This document shows, piece by piece, positions 8,444-17,473 of a stretch of DNA of 64,000 nucleotides. The translations under genes were made by a program, and so were the position numbers. Under the pieces are notes generated by a model. It had not been told where the DNA came from. It saw nothing but the letters and a program-made list of their open reading frames with translations, and made no database searches. Numbering within the stretch: the first letter of the stretch is position 1; each line of letters opens with the position of its first letter. This DNA is from Candidatus Poribacteria bacterium. Its GTDB lineage: Bacteria > Poribacteria > WGA-4E > WGA-3G. The stretch spans positions 1,942,856 through 2,006,855 of the forward strand of contig OY282374.1 in NCBI GenBank assembly GCA_958295815.1, read 5' to 3'.

Positions 8444-9343
8444 ATGAGAACGAAACCAACTACATACCGCTTTTGGAATCAACAACAGAAAATAGCACCC
8501 TATCTTTTCATCGCGCCCTTCTACATACTCTTTGTCGTCTTTATGGGATTTCCACTCATTTCATCGCTTGTCATGAGCCTGTATGAGATGCGTGGATTTC
8601 AAAGCCGGATATTCGTCGGGATTGGTAACTTCACAGATCTCTTCGGCGACCCCATCTTTTGGAAATCCCTCAAAAACACCGCCTATTTTGCTGTAGGCAC
8701 GCTGACCCTCCAATTACCGATCGCATTGCTCTTGGCAATTCTGCTCAACTCCAAATATGTCAGAGGGAAAAATATCTTGAGGCTTGCCTTCTTTGCGCCG
8801 GTGTTAGTTGCTGGTGTTTTCGTTGCCATCATCTTTAACCTCGTCTACGACGAACGTTCGGGATTGGTGAACAACGAATTTCTTGTTCTGGGTAAGCAGA
8901 TCGGTTGGTTAAACGAAGAAAATTACGTGATGCCAGCGGTCATTCTAACTGGCGTTTGGCAGTGGGCAGGATTCAACATGATTTATTTTTTAGCCGGTCT
9001 ACAAGGCATCCGACAGGAGTTATATGAAGCAGCGGCGGTTGACGGCGCGAATTGGTGGCAAGCATTTCTGCACATCACACTCCCCTCATTACGCCCCGTG
9101 ATCGCTTTCGTTTTCGTCGTGTCCATGATAGGTTCGCTACAACTCTTTGATCTCCCCTACATTCTGACGAACGGCGGTGAACCTGCTGATGCTGGCTCGA
9201 CCATCGTCATGTACCTCTACAAAAACGGGTTTCAGTTCATGCGTCTCGGCTACGCAGCGACGATTGGTTGGGTGCTCTTTTTCATTATTGCTATTATTTC
9301 GATTGTCCAGTTGAGACTGCTCGGTATTTTCCGAGATGAATAA
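8444..9343 (+). CDS. Sugar ABC transporter permease (MalF/UgpA type)
   Basis: 299 residues with about six membrane segments. The EAA loop that docks the ATPase is clear: EAAAVDGANWWQAFLHITLP near residue 205. This is the MalF/UgpA-like partner; the usual second permease (MalG/UgpE type) and an ATPase are not adjacent, because the next gene is hisA after 15 bases. The importer must therefore borrow its other subunits from elsewhere, or has been rearranged. Confidence 0.88.
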   Translation: MRTKPTTYRFWNQQQKIAPYLFIAPFYILFVVFMGFPLISSLVMSLYEMRGFQSRIFVGIGNFTDLFGDPIFWKSLKNTAYFAVGTLTLQLPIALLLAILLNSKYVRGKNILRLAFFAPVLVAGVFVAIIFNLVYDERSGLVNNEFLVLGKQIGWLNEENYVMPAVILTGVWQWAGFNMIYFLAGLQGIRQELYEAAAVDGANWWQAFLHITLPSLRPVIAFVFVVSMIGSLQLFDLPYILTNGGEPADAGSTIVMYLYKNGFQFMRLGYAATIGWVLFFIIAIISIVQLRLLGIFRDE

Positions 9344-9358
9344 CGGAAAGGAAAGACT

Positions 9359-10066
9359 TTGAAAATACTACCCGCAATAGATCTTCGCGGTGGAAAGTGC
9401 GTAAATCTGGTTCAAGGCATTGCAGAGCAGGAAACCGTCTTCTCAGATGCACCTGTTGAGATGGCGCTGCGGTGGCAAGCGGAAGGCGCGGAATACCTTC
9501 ATCTCGTAGATCTTGATGGTGCGTTTCAAAACGAATCGGAGAACCTCCACATTGTTGGCGAGATTGTCGCTGCCCTTGAGATCCCAGCCCAACTTGGCGG
9601 CGGCATCCGTGACATGGAACGGTTGGATGCCGTATTAGCATTGGGCGTAGATCGCGCCATTTTAGGGACTGTTGCCCTCAAACAACCGGATTTTGTGAAA
9701 CAGGCATGTGCCAAATACGGAGCACGCATCGCTGTCGGTATTGACGCAAAGGACGGGATGGTCGCAACCGAAGGGTGGTTGGAAGTTTCTCAAAAGTCTG
9801 CCGTTGAATTCGCACAGGAAATGTCGGGAGTACAGACGCTTATTTATACCGACATCAAGAGCGACGGTATGCTCAAGGGACCCAATGTTGATGCGACCGC
9901 CGATATTATCAAAGCTGTTCCTGCGAATGTGATAGGTTCAGGTGGCGTCACATCGCTTTCTGACATAGAGGCTTTAAAACAGATCGGTGCGAGTGGTGCG
10001 ATTATCGGACGTGCTTTGTATACGGGTGACCTTACCCTCGGCGATGCGATTGCTACTGCGAATTAG
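9359..10066 (+). CDS. hisA: HisA, ProFAR isomerase of histidine biosynthesis
   Basis: 235 residues, the normal size. It catalyses the Amadori rearrangement of ProFAR to PRFAR, step four of histidine synthesis. The (beta/alpha)8 barrel shows ILPAIDLRGGKCVNLVQG with the catalytic Asp8, GGGIRD, GIDAKDG with the second catalytic Asp, and two phosphate-binding ends, GSGGVTS and GAIIGRALY. The start is TTG after an AAAGGAAAG site. No other his gene is in the window; its place directly behind a sugar permease is unusual. Confidence 0.93.
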   Translation: MKILPAIDLRGGKCVNLVQGIAEQETVFSDAPVEMALRWQAEGAEYLHLVDLDGAFQNESENLHIVGEIVAALEIPAQLGGGIRDMERLDAVLALGVDRAILGTVALKQPDFVKQACAKYGARIAVGIDAKDGMVATEGWLEVSQKSAVEFAQEMSGVQTLIYTDIKSDGMLKGPNVDATADIIKAVPANVIGSGGVTSLSDIEALKQIGASGAIIGRALYTGDLTLGDAIATAN

Positions 10067-10159
10067 TCAGCGTGTGGAGTTGCTTAATCTCCCCATCGTG
10101 TTCGCTATTGGGTAGGCGAAGTTTCTCAACCTCACCTGAATGGTTCTGCCTCGCCAATC

Positions 10160-10303
10160 AGGGGCATTTAGTTTTCCAATAATTTACATCCGGATGCCCG
10201 AACTTGTTCGGGATATGGCACGAGAACCCGAATAAATTCGGGCATCCAGACAATAGACATCCTTTACATAAGTAAACTTATCTCTTAAAACTAAATAACC
10301 CTA
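10160..10303. mobile_element. MITE-like inverted-repeat element, copy A
   Basis: A 144-base element with inverted ends, AGGGGCATTTAGTTTT at the left and AAAACTAAATAACCCTA at the right. The middle holds GGATGCCCGAA and TTCGGGCATCC as a large palindrome. It is flanked by the 10-bp direct repeat CTCGCCAATC (10150-10159 and 10304-10313), the mark of transposition. It encodes no protein. Two related copies lie at 38888-39030 and 61291-61399. The rest of the 10067-10402 gap shows nothing else. Confidence 0.8.
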
Positions 10304-10402
10304 CTCGCCAATCTGTTTTGCTTGACAATACCTCTGTGTCCTGCTAAAATTACAACAGACTGACGACGGCCTCCCAACCTTAATATCCAAACGGAGGAAA
10401 TT

Positions 10403-11164
10403 ATGCATAATATAAACGACTTTGAATTCAAGCAGAGAAAATATCTGCCTGTCTTTCCAATGGCGACTGGGAAGCCTACCGTTTATATCGAAGGATACCC
10501 TTACGAGGACGATAAACCGATGGCAGCGACTGGATTTCACGCAGCTCAGATCGTCACATTTGTTGACCAACTCTCACGATATTTTCAAATCCATGAACAC
10601 ATCCATATTGGTGTTGACACTTTCATCTACTATCAGGAAAACGACCTCCGAAAAGTCGTCGCTCCTGATGTTTTTGTCGTCTTAGGTGTGGCGAAATCTC
10701 CACTCCGTAGGAGTTTTTACACGTGGGCAGAAGGGGCAGTCCCCACTACAGTGTTTGAATTCCTTTCAGATTCTACGGGGCATCAAGACCGGCGGGAGAA
10801 AGTCGGGCTGTATCTACGTGATATAGGCGTTCAAGAATATTTCATCCATCAACCTGATATGGAGAAGGCTGCGGAATTTCGTGGGTGGCGGTCTGTATCG
10901 GGAGACATCCTTGAGATCGAACCGGATGAACAGGGGACCTTATTCAGTGAGTCGTTAAATCTCCATTTTCAATGGGAAGTTCAAGAAAAGCAGCAAGTCA
11001 GGCTTTTACGTCCTTATCTGCCTGATGGCACACCGATAACAACTTCTGCGGAACTACAGGATCTGAAGGAGGCAGCGGAAATCCGCGCTGCTGAGGAAGC
11101 ACGCCAGCGCAGGGAATTAGCAGCTGAATTAGAACGTCTCCGTGCACAACTTGCTAAGCGGTAG
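10403..11164 (+). CDS. Uma2-family putative endonuclease
   Basis: 253 residues. The first 190 match the Uma2 (DUF820) restriction-endonuclease-like fold: a VAPDVFVVLG strand with the acidic residue, a TTVFEFLS strand, and the DRREKVGLYLRDIGVQEYFIHQP segment. The last 45 residues are a charged coiled coil (EAAEIRAAEEARQRRELAAE). The biological target of this family, which is expanded in cyanobacteria and some uncultured phyla, is not established. The start follows GGAGG. The canonical second acidic/lysine pair is weak (FEFLS), so activity is uncertain. Confidence 0.82.
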   Translation: MHNINDFEFKQRKYLPVFPMATGKPTVYIEGYPYEDDKPMAATGFHAAQIVTFVDQLSRYFQIHEHIHIGVDTFIYYQENDLRKVVAPDVFVVLGVAKSPLRRSFYTWAEGAVPTTVFEFLSDSTGHQDRREKVGLYLRDIGVQEYFIHQPDMEKAAEFRGWRSVSGDILEIEPDEQGTLFSESLNLHFQWEVQEKQQVRLLRPYLPDGTPITTSAELQDLKEAAEIRAAEEARQRRELAAELERLRAQLAKR

Positions 11165-11176
11165 TTGATAACTAAA

Positions 11177-11380
11177 ATGGCAGATTATGAAATTGATGAA
11201 ATTCGCAGAATTCGCCGAGAAATATCAGCTCGGTTCGATCACGACGTGGACAAACTGATAGCACATTATCAAGCATTAGAGGAAGAATACCGAAAGTCTG
11301 GGAAGTATAAATTCGTGGATCCACCACCAAAAAATTCCAAAAAAGCAGCGAAATCGACAAGTAAAAACGCTGCTGATTAA
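11177..11380 (+). CDS. Small helical protein next to Uma2, antitoxin-like
   Basis: 67 residues from the ATG at 11177: an acidic/basic helical N-terminus (DEIRRIRREISARFDHDVDK, then a second helix) and a basic Lys/Ser-rich tail. Small proteins with this IRxxR, D-rich start are common in genomes rich in Uma2 and toxin-antitoxin genes, but no function is known to me. It follows the Uma2 stop by about 12 bases and is probably co-transcribed. Confidence 0.6.
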   Translation: MADYEIDEIRRIRREISARFDHDVDKLIAHYQALEEEYRKSGKYKFVDPPPKNSKKAAKSTSKNAAD

Positions 11381-11404
11381 TTAGCGAATTTTCTGTTTCC
11401 ATCT

Positions 11405-12667
11405 ATGAACATACACTATAATTATGACATCATCGTTATTGGCGGCGGACCCGCTGGGAGTACCGTCGCAACACTCCTTGCTGAACAGGGACACCGTGTG
11501 CTGCTGCTTGAACGGGAGGCTGAACCCAAATTCAAAATCGGTGAGTCCCTAATCCCTGCTACTTACTGGACTTTCAAACGACTCGGTATGCTCGAAAAAC
11601 TACGGGCAAGCCACTTTCCGCAGAAATATAGCGTCCAGTTCTATTCTCGCACCGGCAAAGCCTCGAGTCCGTTCTACTTCTTTCAAACCAATCCACATGA
11701 AAGTGCCGTCACATGGCAGGTGTTGCGGAGCGAGTTTGATGAGATGCTCATGGACAACGCCAAAGAAAAAGGGGTAGAAGTGCATCGCGGCGTCAGTGTG
11801 CGAGAGGTGCTTTTTGACGAAGACACCGCCACTGGTGTTGTGGTACAAGGCGCGGACGGCATCCGTGAAACCCTTAGTGCAACCGTCATTGTCGATTCCA
11901 CTGGGCAACGGTCGCTTATTGGAAAACAACTGAACCTGAATACCACAGAACCGAACCTGAAGATGGCATCGCTCTTTACCCATTACGAAGGCGGACACAG
12001 AGACGAAGGCATTGACGAGGGGGCAACGCTCATTCTACACACCGAGGAGAAAGACTCTTGGTTCTGGTCAATCCCGCTTCCCTATGATCGGACAAGCATC
12101 GGTGTCGTTGGCGAACTCGGCTACCTCCTTCAGAACCGAAGAGATGCGAACGGTAGGCTTGATGCGCAGAAGATTTTCACAGAAGAACTCATGAAATGCC
12201 CACCGCTGCAGCAACGGCTTGAAGGCGCAAAGCAGCTTTTCCCCATCCAAAGCACTAAGGATTTTTCCTATCGCGCCAGTCGTATCGCAGGCAATAACTG
12301 GGTGTTAATAGGCGATGCCTTCGGATTCTTGGATCCGGTCTACTCAACGGGGCTATTTCTGGCACTCAAATCCGGTGAGATGGCGGCGGACGCAATCATC
12401 GAAGCCTTTGAAAAAAGCGACTTTTCTGAAACGCAGCTTGGAAGTTTTGGACCGGCATTTGTAGACGGAATGGAGGCGTTTCGGAAACTTGTTTATGCCT
12501 TTTACACGAAAGAATTTAGTTTCGCTCGGTTTCTATCACAGTATCCAGAGCATCAGGGAGGTATCGTTGACATCTTGAGTGGTGATGTCTTCAGAAAAGA
12601 TGTGACGCATATTTTCCCTGCAATGGCGGAAATGTGTCCGTTTCCACCTGAGGTGCCGCTTGACTGA
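11405..12667 (+). CDS. Flavin-dependent halogenase-like FAD oxidoreductase
   Basis: 420 residues of the FAD monooxygenase fold. The FAD site GGGPAGS is at 13-19. The stretch WFWSIP (219-224) matches the WxWxIP motif that marks flavin-dependent halogenases, and GDAFGFLDPVYSTG (303-316) is the matching second FAD motif. Lys74 in FPQKYSVQF lies where phenol-type halogenases carry their catalytic lysine. It may halogenate a phenolic or carrier-bound substrate, but related family members are only reductases or hydroxylases. No flavin reductase or biosynthetic cluster is adjacent. The ribosome site before the ATG is weak. Confidence 0.75.
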   Translation: MNIHYNYDIIVIGGGPAGSTVATLLAEQGHRVLLLEREAEPKFKIGESLIPATYWTFKRLGMLEKLRASHFPQKYSVQFYSRTGKASSPFYFFQTNPHESAVTWQVLRSEFDEMLMDNAKEKGVEVHRGVSVREVLFDEDTATGVVVQGADGIRETLSATVIVDSTGQRSLIGKQLNLNTTEPNLKMASLFTHYEGGHRDEGIDEGATLILHTEEKDSWFWSIPLPYDRTSIGVVGELGYLLQNRRDANGRLDAQKIFTEELMKCPPLQQRLEGAKQLFPIQSTKDFSYRASRIAGNNWVLIGDAFGFLDPVYSTGLFLALKSGEMAADAIIEAFEKSDFSETQLGSFGPAFVDGMEAFRKLVYAFYTKEFSFARFLSQYPEHQGGIVDILSGDVFRKDVTHIFPAMAEMCPFPPEVPLD

Positions 12668-12679
12668 TACAGAGCGGGA

Positions 12680-12694
12680 GGGCTTTGTAAGCCC
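12680..12694. repeat. GGGCTT/AAGCCC hairpin before the TAXI gene
   Basis: GGGCTT (12680-12685) and AAGCCC (12689-12694) with a 3-base loop lie in the 54-base gap between the halogenase-like and TAXI genes. The shape is like the GGGGTT-ACA-AACCCC repeats elsewhere. There is no T-run, so it is unlikely to terminate. Confidence 0.45.
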
Positions 12695-12721
12695 GAAACA
12701 CTTAAAGAAATTGGAGAACCC

Positions 12722-13747
12722 ATGAAATCAATTCTGTTTTATTTATCAATTATCTGTGTTATCTTTGCTTTGGGATGCGATAATGCCTCAAAGCGCGATA
12801 CCACTCAAGCCGAAAAAAGCGATACATCTACCGAGTTAGTAAACGATGCTGCCTCAAAACGCCGCTTCATTAGTGTGGGTACAGCACCTGCTGGCGGTGC
12901 ATTTTTTGTTGTCGGTTCCGCGATCGCCGAAGTCGTTGCGGGTAATGCGTCGGAAGCGAGATGGGAAGTCACAGCTGAAGCCACGAAAGGCACACAGGAA
13001 AACATCCGTCGCATTGTCAGTACCGAACTAGAATTCGCGCTTGCTAACGCTGCTATCTCCTATTTTGCGGTACGTGGTGAAGGGGCGTGGGAGACCGAAC
13101 ACGCCATCCGTAGCGTCATGACCCTTGCCCCTAATGTCGGTTTGTTTCTTGCGCCGCAGTCTTCGGACGTCCGTACAATCAAGGACTTTGCTGGAAAAAG
13201 GATTGTTGTTGGACCGGCAGGTGCGGGGTTTGAGTATTTCCTTAAACCGATATTAGCGGCACACGGTGTTACCTATGAAGATTTCACACCGATTAACAGC
13301 ACTTATATCGGGGCGGTGGATCTCTTAGCGGACGGTTCCGCTGCCGCTGCATTTGTCGGTGGTGCTATTCCGACCCCGGCGGCGACACAAGCCAGTACCT
13401 CTCAAAATATCTTCTTTATTCCGTTTGAGGAAGCAGCGAAACAGTCCCTCTTTGAAGATTATCCGTTCTTTAACGCCGTGACCATTCCTGCCAATACTTA
13501 TAAAGGACAGACAGAACCGTTCCCGAGCATGAACGTGGGCGCGATGCACCTGATTACCGCCGAAAACGCAGATGAAAATATGGTCTACGAGTTCACGAAG
13601 ACCTTGTATACACACCGTGCGGAAGTCGTCAAACGGCATGGTGCTGGGAAAGCCATCAATCCGAAGAATGTGGTTAAGGATACAGGCACGGCTTTCCATC
13701 CGGGAGCTATCCGTTTCTATCGTGAAATCGGCATCTGGAATGAGTAG
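12722..13747 (+). CDS. TAXI-family TRAP transporter solute-binding lipoprotein
   Basis: 341 residues. The signal peptide ends in a lipobox (FALGC, Cys19), so it is probably membrane-anchored. The TAXI family pattern is clear: ISVGTAPAGGAFFVVGSAIAEVV, then TKGTQENIRRI, GPAGAGFEYFLKPILAAHG and GAIRFYREIGIW at the end. TAXI proteins feed TRAP permeases, with glutamate or 2-oxoglutarate proposed as ligands for some. No TRAP membrane subunit is in the window. The start has GGAG at a good distance. Confidence 0.9.
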   Translation: MKSILFYLSIICVIFALGCDNASKRDTTQAEKSDTSTELVNDAASKRRFISVGTAPAGGAFFVVGSAIAEVVAGNASEARWEVTAEATKGTQENIRRIVSTELEFALANAAISYFAVRGEGAWETEHAIRSVMTLAPNVGLFLAPQSSDVRTIKDFAGKRIVVGPAGAGFEYFLKPILAAHGVTYEDFTPINSTYIGAVDLLADGSAAAAFVGGAIPTPAATQASTSQNIFFIPFEEAAKQSLFEDYPFFNAVTIPANTYKGQTEPFPSMNVGAMHLITAENADENMVYEFTKTLYTHRAEVVKRHGAGKAINPKNVVKDTGTAFHPGAIRFYREIGIWNE

Positions 13748-13948
13748 AGGTCTACCCTCCGTTTTTTCTTGATTTTCCACAAAATCGTGCACCCTTTTTA
13801 CTTTTGAGTCGTGTCTTAATAGTAGACGGCATGAAAAACGTGCAACTTATTAGTGAATCGTTTGTAGTAATAATACGCGCAAGAGGGACCGGAAATACGG
13901 TTTCTCAGTCAAGAAATATATTTGACTAAGGTGCCGCTGTTTCTGGTT

Positions 13949-13991
13949 GACTTCGGTCTGTAGGAGATGATTCTTTTTTCAGACCGAAGTC
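13949..13991. promoter_or_regulatory. 12-bp inverted repeat upstream of the M16 peptidase
   Basis: GACTTCGGTCTG (13949-13960) and CAGACCGAAGTC (13980-13991) are perfectly complementary with a 19-base spacer, 39 bases before the peptidase ATG. It could be an operator, a leader hairpin or a terminator for the TAXI gene; a T-rich run lies inside the loop, not after it. A smaller AGTCAA/TTGACT hairpin lies near 13907-13927. Confidence 0.5.
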
Positions 13992-14030
13992 TCATTCCGA
14001 TTGTCCTGACACGAAACTTTGGAGATCAAG

Positions 14031-17000
14031 ATGGATTTAAATCACGATAGCGATCAGAACTCACCCCAACACCACAGAAGCATACCTCAATATCCACCTG
14101 TTAACCTTTACCTCGGGCAAAATCTGCACGGCTTTGAGGTGCGAGCCATCACACCGATTGACGAATTGCGAGCGGTGGCGATAGAACTTGTGCATCAACA
14201 AAGCGGTGCACGGCTACTACATTTCTATACAGACGACCCCAGAAACTGGTTTTCAATCAGTCCGATAACCCCAACACCTGACGATACAGGTTTGCAACAT
14301 ATCCTCGAACACTCCGTAACGGCGGGATCTCGTAATTATCCAGTAAAAGATGTGTTGTCTGAAGTAATGAAGATGAGCATGGCAAATGATGATGGGACGA
14401 ATGCCATGAACTTCATTGATCACGCCTTCTACTTTGCTTCCAGCAATGTCATAAAAGATCTATTCAATCTCGCAGAAACTCACTATGATTGTGTTTTCCA
14501 TCCACTACTGACAGAGGAGACTTTCAAACGGGAAGGACATCATCTTGAGCCAGTCGATCCAGACGAACCTACCGGGGATTTAAAGATAAACGGTGTTGTC
14601 TATAATGAGGTAAAGGGAGGTTTGTCCAACCCAGAGGGACGTCTGTTTATCTCCGCGTGGAATGAGCTTCTACCTGATACTTGCTATTCCTACAATCCTG
14701 CAGGGGATCCAGATGCAATTCCAGATTTAACCTACGCACAATTCAGAACTTACCATCAAATCTACTATCATCCAGGCAACTGTTATTTCTTTTTCTACGG
14801 TAATATTCCAACAAGCGAATATCTTGTGTTTCTTGCTGATAAGTTGGAGGCAAGTCCAAGGAACCAGATAGATGGATTTCTACACCCGCTCCGTCCAGAG
14901 ATCATCCACCAACCGCGCTGGGAATCCCCACGAATCGTCCGAAGCACCTATCCGGTCGAGGCAGGCGACTTGCTTACCGAAAAGACGTACATTATGCTCA
15001 GTTGGCTTATCGGCGACGCGACGGATCCTGAGGATGTTGTTTTGTGCCGTATCTTAAGCCTGATTTTACTTGGTAACGATGGATCACCACTCCGAAAGGC
15101 GATTACTGATTCAAAGTTCGGAACGGATCTATTTGACGGTGGTTTATTAATGCCTCTTGGTGCCAGTAGGTCAGGTCCTCACAACACTTTCCGTATCGGC
15201 TTGATGGGTAGCGAGGAGAATCGAATTGAAACTTTCACTGAACTGGTCGTTGATACGTTAGGGCAAATTGCAGATGCAGAGATTGACAGTGCAAGCGTGG
15301 AAGCAGCATTTCAACAAGCGACTTATGATTATCAGGAAATCACACAACGTTACCCTTTTGATATAATGATGCGGGTTGTTCAATCGTGGATATACGAAAA
15401 AGATCCAACCCTCTATTTGAAGATGGGGACATACCTGTCTGCTATCCGTCAAGAGTGGGAGCAGCATCCGCGTATCTTCAATGAACTGATTCGAGAGAGA
15501 CTCCTTAACAACTCGCATCGATTGACAACTGTTCTATCGCCTGATCCGGATATGCAGTCCCGTCTTGATGCGAATTTGGATGAACGTCTGAAAACGATAC
15601 GTGCCCAATTCACGGATCAACAGATGCTGCAAATTGCTGCCGATGCTGCTGAGCTGGAACGTCTCAGTGGAGAGCCCAACTCACCGGAGGATTTGGCGAA
15701 ATTGCCGCAACTCCACGTCTCTGATCTGCCTGAGGAACCGCTTCATATTCCCACAATTGTTGAAAGGGTTAGTGGTCGTTCCGTGCTGCGAAATGATATT
15801 TTCTCCAACGGCGTGAACTACCTCGTGCTGAATTTTGATTTGCGGGGGTTACCGCAGCACCTTTGGCAGTATCTTCCGAGATACACCGATGCCATTAGCA
15901 AACTCGGTGCTGGTAATATGAATTACGAACAGATGGCGCAGCGTGCAGCAGCAGCGACCGGCGGATTGGAATGTTTCCCAACTTTTAGCGGACACGCACT
16001 TGACCCAGAGAGACCATCGTGGAACATGCGGTTCCAACTCAAGGCACTTGACGGTGAAATGAGAGATGCCTTGGATGTCTTGCACGAACTGATTTTTGCT
16101 GTGAATCCTCACGATACTCAGCGACTTCGCGATGTACTTAACCAGGCAGTAGCTGAGTATCGCACAGGTATGGTGAATAGGAGGAATTTTCGTTACGGTT
16201 CGACTGTAGCGTTTCACCGTGCTAAACGTGGGTTATCGCCGCAGGGGCATCTATCAGAAATTGTCTTTGGTCTCCCGCAGCTGCCCGCGAGTGAGATGTT
16301 ACTCAACCGTTTTGATGAAGTTCATGAACAACTCAGCGGTAACATTGAACAGATTCGCGACTTTCTGTTAGTCCAAGGTCGTATGACCGCCAGTTTTACG
16401 GGTTCTGACGCTGCTTTTGAAATACTTCACGGAAAGCTTGCTGAATGGGTTGGTAACATGCGCGATGAACTGATAACCGCATCACCAACAGGTTTTGAAG
16501 CCTTTGATACATATCCACGGGACGGATTGGCGGCTCCTATGCAAGTGGCATACTGTACGCAAGTGATGCCTGCACCACACTATTCACACCCGGATTCGGT
16601 TCTTTTGACTATTGGGGCATATATCTTAGACAACGATTATTTATATCCTGAAATCCGACTCAAAGGCAATGCCTATGGCGGTACATTCACCTATGATCCC
16701 GTTGATGCCTATATATGCCAGTCGTCGTTTGCTGATCCACATATTGCACGGACACTGAACGTTTTCGAGCGGTCTGTAGATTATGTCCAACAGGTGGAGT
16801 GGACACAGACTGACATTGACCGGGCGATTATTGGGACAGCAGCGGATTACCAAAAAACAGTCAGTCCCAGTCAAGCCACCACCGATGCACTCACGAATCA
16901 CGTTACTGGACAAACACCAGAGATGCTTGAAGAGCGATACGAGGCACTTCGGGGTGCAACCCCCGGAGAAGTAAAACGTGCACTGCTTCAGGTGCTTGAT

Positions 17001-17117
17001 GAAAATCGAGATAAAGCCTCGATTTGCGTCACAGCGAGCCGTGAGAAGTTAGAAGCTGAGAATCAGAAGATGGCGCAGCCTCTTCAAATCGAGAATATTT
17101 TGGGATATAAGTTATAA
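14031..17117 (+). CDS. M16C zinc metallopeptidase, presequence-protease (PreP) type
   Basis: About 1028 residues, the full length of PreP/Cym1-like peptidases that clamp and degrade unfolded peptides of roughly 10-65 residues. The inverted zinc site HILEH (HxxEH, residues 90-94) sits in the PreP context (EHSVTAGSRNYPVKD), with the downstream Glu in VVYNEVKG. Four M16 halves in one chain fit the length. There is no signal peptide, so it probably acts in the cytoplasm. The ATG at 14031 is chosen over an upstream TTG because GGAG lies 6 bases before it. The stop codon lies inside the first heptamer repeat unit. Confidence 0.92.
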   Translation: MDLNHDSDQNSPQHHRSIPQYPPVNLYLGQNLHGFEVRAITPIDELRAVAIELVHQQSGARLLHFYTDDPRNWFSISPITPTPDDTGLQHILEHSVTAGSRNYPVKDVLSEVMKMSMANDDGTNAMNFIDHAFYFASSNVIKDLFNLAETHYDCVFHPLLTEETFKREGHHLEPVDPDEPTGDLKINGVVYNEVKGGLSNPEGRLFISAWNELLPDTCYSYNPAGDPDAIPDLTYAQFRTYHQIYYHPGNCYFFFYGNIPTSEYLVFLADKLEASPRNQIDGFLHPLRPEIIHQPRWESPRIVRSTYPVEAGDLLTEKTYIMLSWLIGDATDPEDVVLCRILSLILLGNDGSPLRKAITDSKFGTDLFDGGLLMPLGASRSGPHNTFRIGLMGSEENRIETFTELVVDTLGQIADAEIDSASVEAAFQQATYDYQEITQRYPFDIMMRVVQSWIYEKDPTLYLKMGTYLSAIRQEWEQHPRIFNELIRERLLNNSHRLTTVLSPDPDMQSRLDANLDERLKTIRAQFTDQQMLQIAADAAELERLSGEPNSPEDLAKLPQLHVSDLPEEPLHIPTIVERVSGRSVLRNDIFSNGVNYLVLNFDLRGLPQHLWQYLPRYTDAISKLGAGNMNYEQMAQRAAAATGGLECFPTFSGHALDPERPSWNMRFQLKALDGEMRDALDVLHELIFAVNPHDTQRLRDVLNQAVAEYRTGMVNRRNFRYGSTVAFHRAKRGLSPQGHLSEIVFGLPQLPASEMLLNRFDEVHEQLSGNIEQIRDFLLVQGRMTASFTGSDAAFEILHGKLAEWVGNMRDELITASPTGFEAFDTYPRDGLAAPMQVAYCTQVMPAPHYSHPDSVLLTIGAYILDNDYLYPEIRLKGNAYGGTFTYDPVDAYICQSSFADPHIARTLNVFERSVDYVQQVEWTQTDIDRAIIGTAADYQKTVSPSQATTDALTNHVTGQTPEMLEERYEALRGATPGEVKRALLQVLDENRDKASICVTASREKLEAENQKMAQPLQIENILGYKL

Positions 17118-17294
17118 GTTATAAGTTATAAGTTATAAGTTATAAGTTAAGAGCCGTGAAATGTAAAGCTAAGACAAATTGTGCCGCGTGAATCATTCTC
17201 ACTGCGAAGCAAGAATGCGCGTGTGGCATTCTGCGGGGCACAATTTGGAGATCACTCCTACATGGTTATAAGTTATAAGTTATAAGTTATAAGT
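17106..17294. repeat. Two TATAAGT heptamer arrays
   Basis: Six exact copies of TATAAGT lie at 17106-17147 and four at 17267-17294; both arrays end in TAAGAG. The first array includes the end and stop codon of the M16 peptidase. Between them are hairpin-like remnants ending in CTCCTACA. A GGGATT-ACA-AATCCC hairpin follows at 17303-17317. No gene is present between 17118 and 17473. Confidence 0.75.
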
Positions 17295-17407
17295 TAAGAG
17301 TCGGGATTACAAATCCCTTCTACAGGTGGCGGTTATTCGTTATGAGTAGGATTTGGAGATCCCTCCTACTGAAAAACTAAATGATCTTAACATAAGTTAA
17401 AAAGTAC

Positions 17408-17437
17408 TTGACTTTAAGGTTCTTTATTTGGTATAAT
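17408..17437 (+). promoter_or_regulatory. dnaN promoter
   Basis: TTGACT (17408-17413) and a perfect TATAAT (17432-17437) with an 18-base spacer lie 36 bases upstream of the dnaN start. AAGGAG at 17459-17464 provides the ribosome site. Confidence 0.7.
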
Positions 17438-17473
17438 TAATTGTAGGTAATACTTAATAAGGAGAACTGAGAA

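Noticed and set aside
17118..17473. A replication origin near dnaN
   Set aside because: No DnaA-box cluster was recognised and dnaA, recF and gyrB are not next to dnaN.
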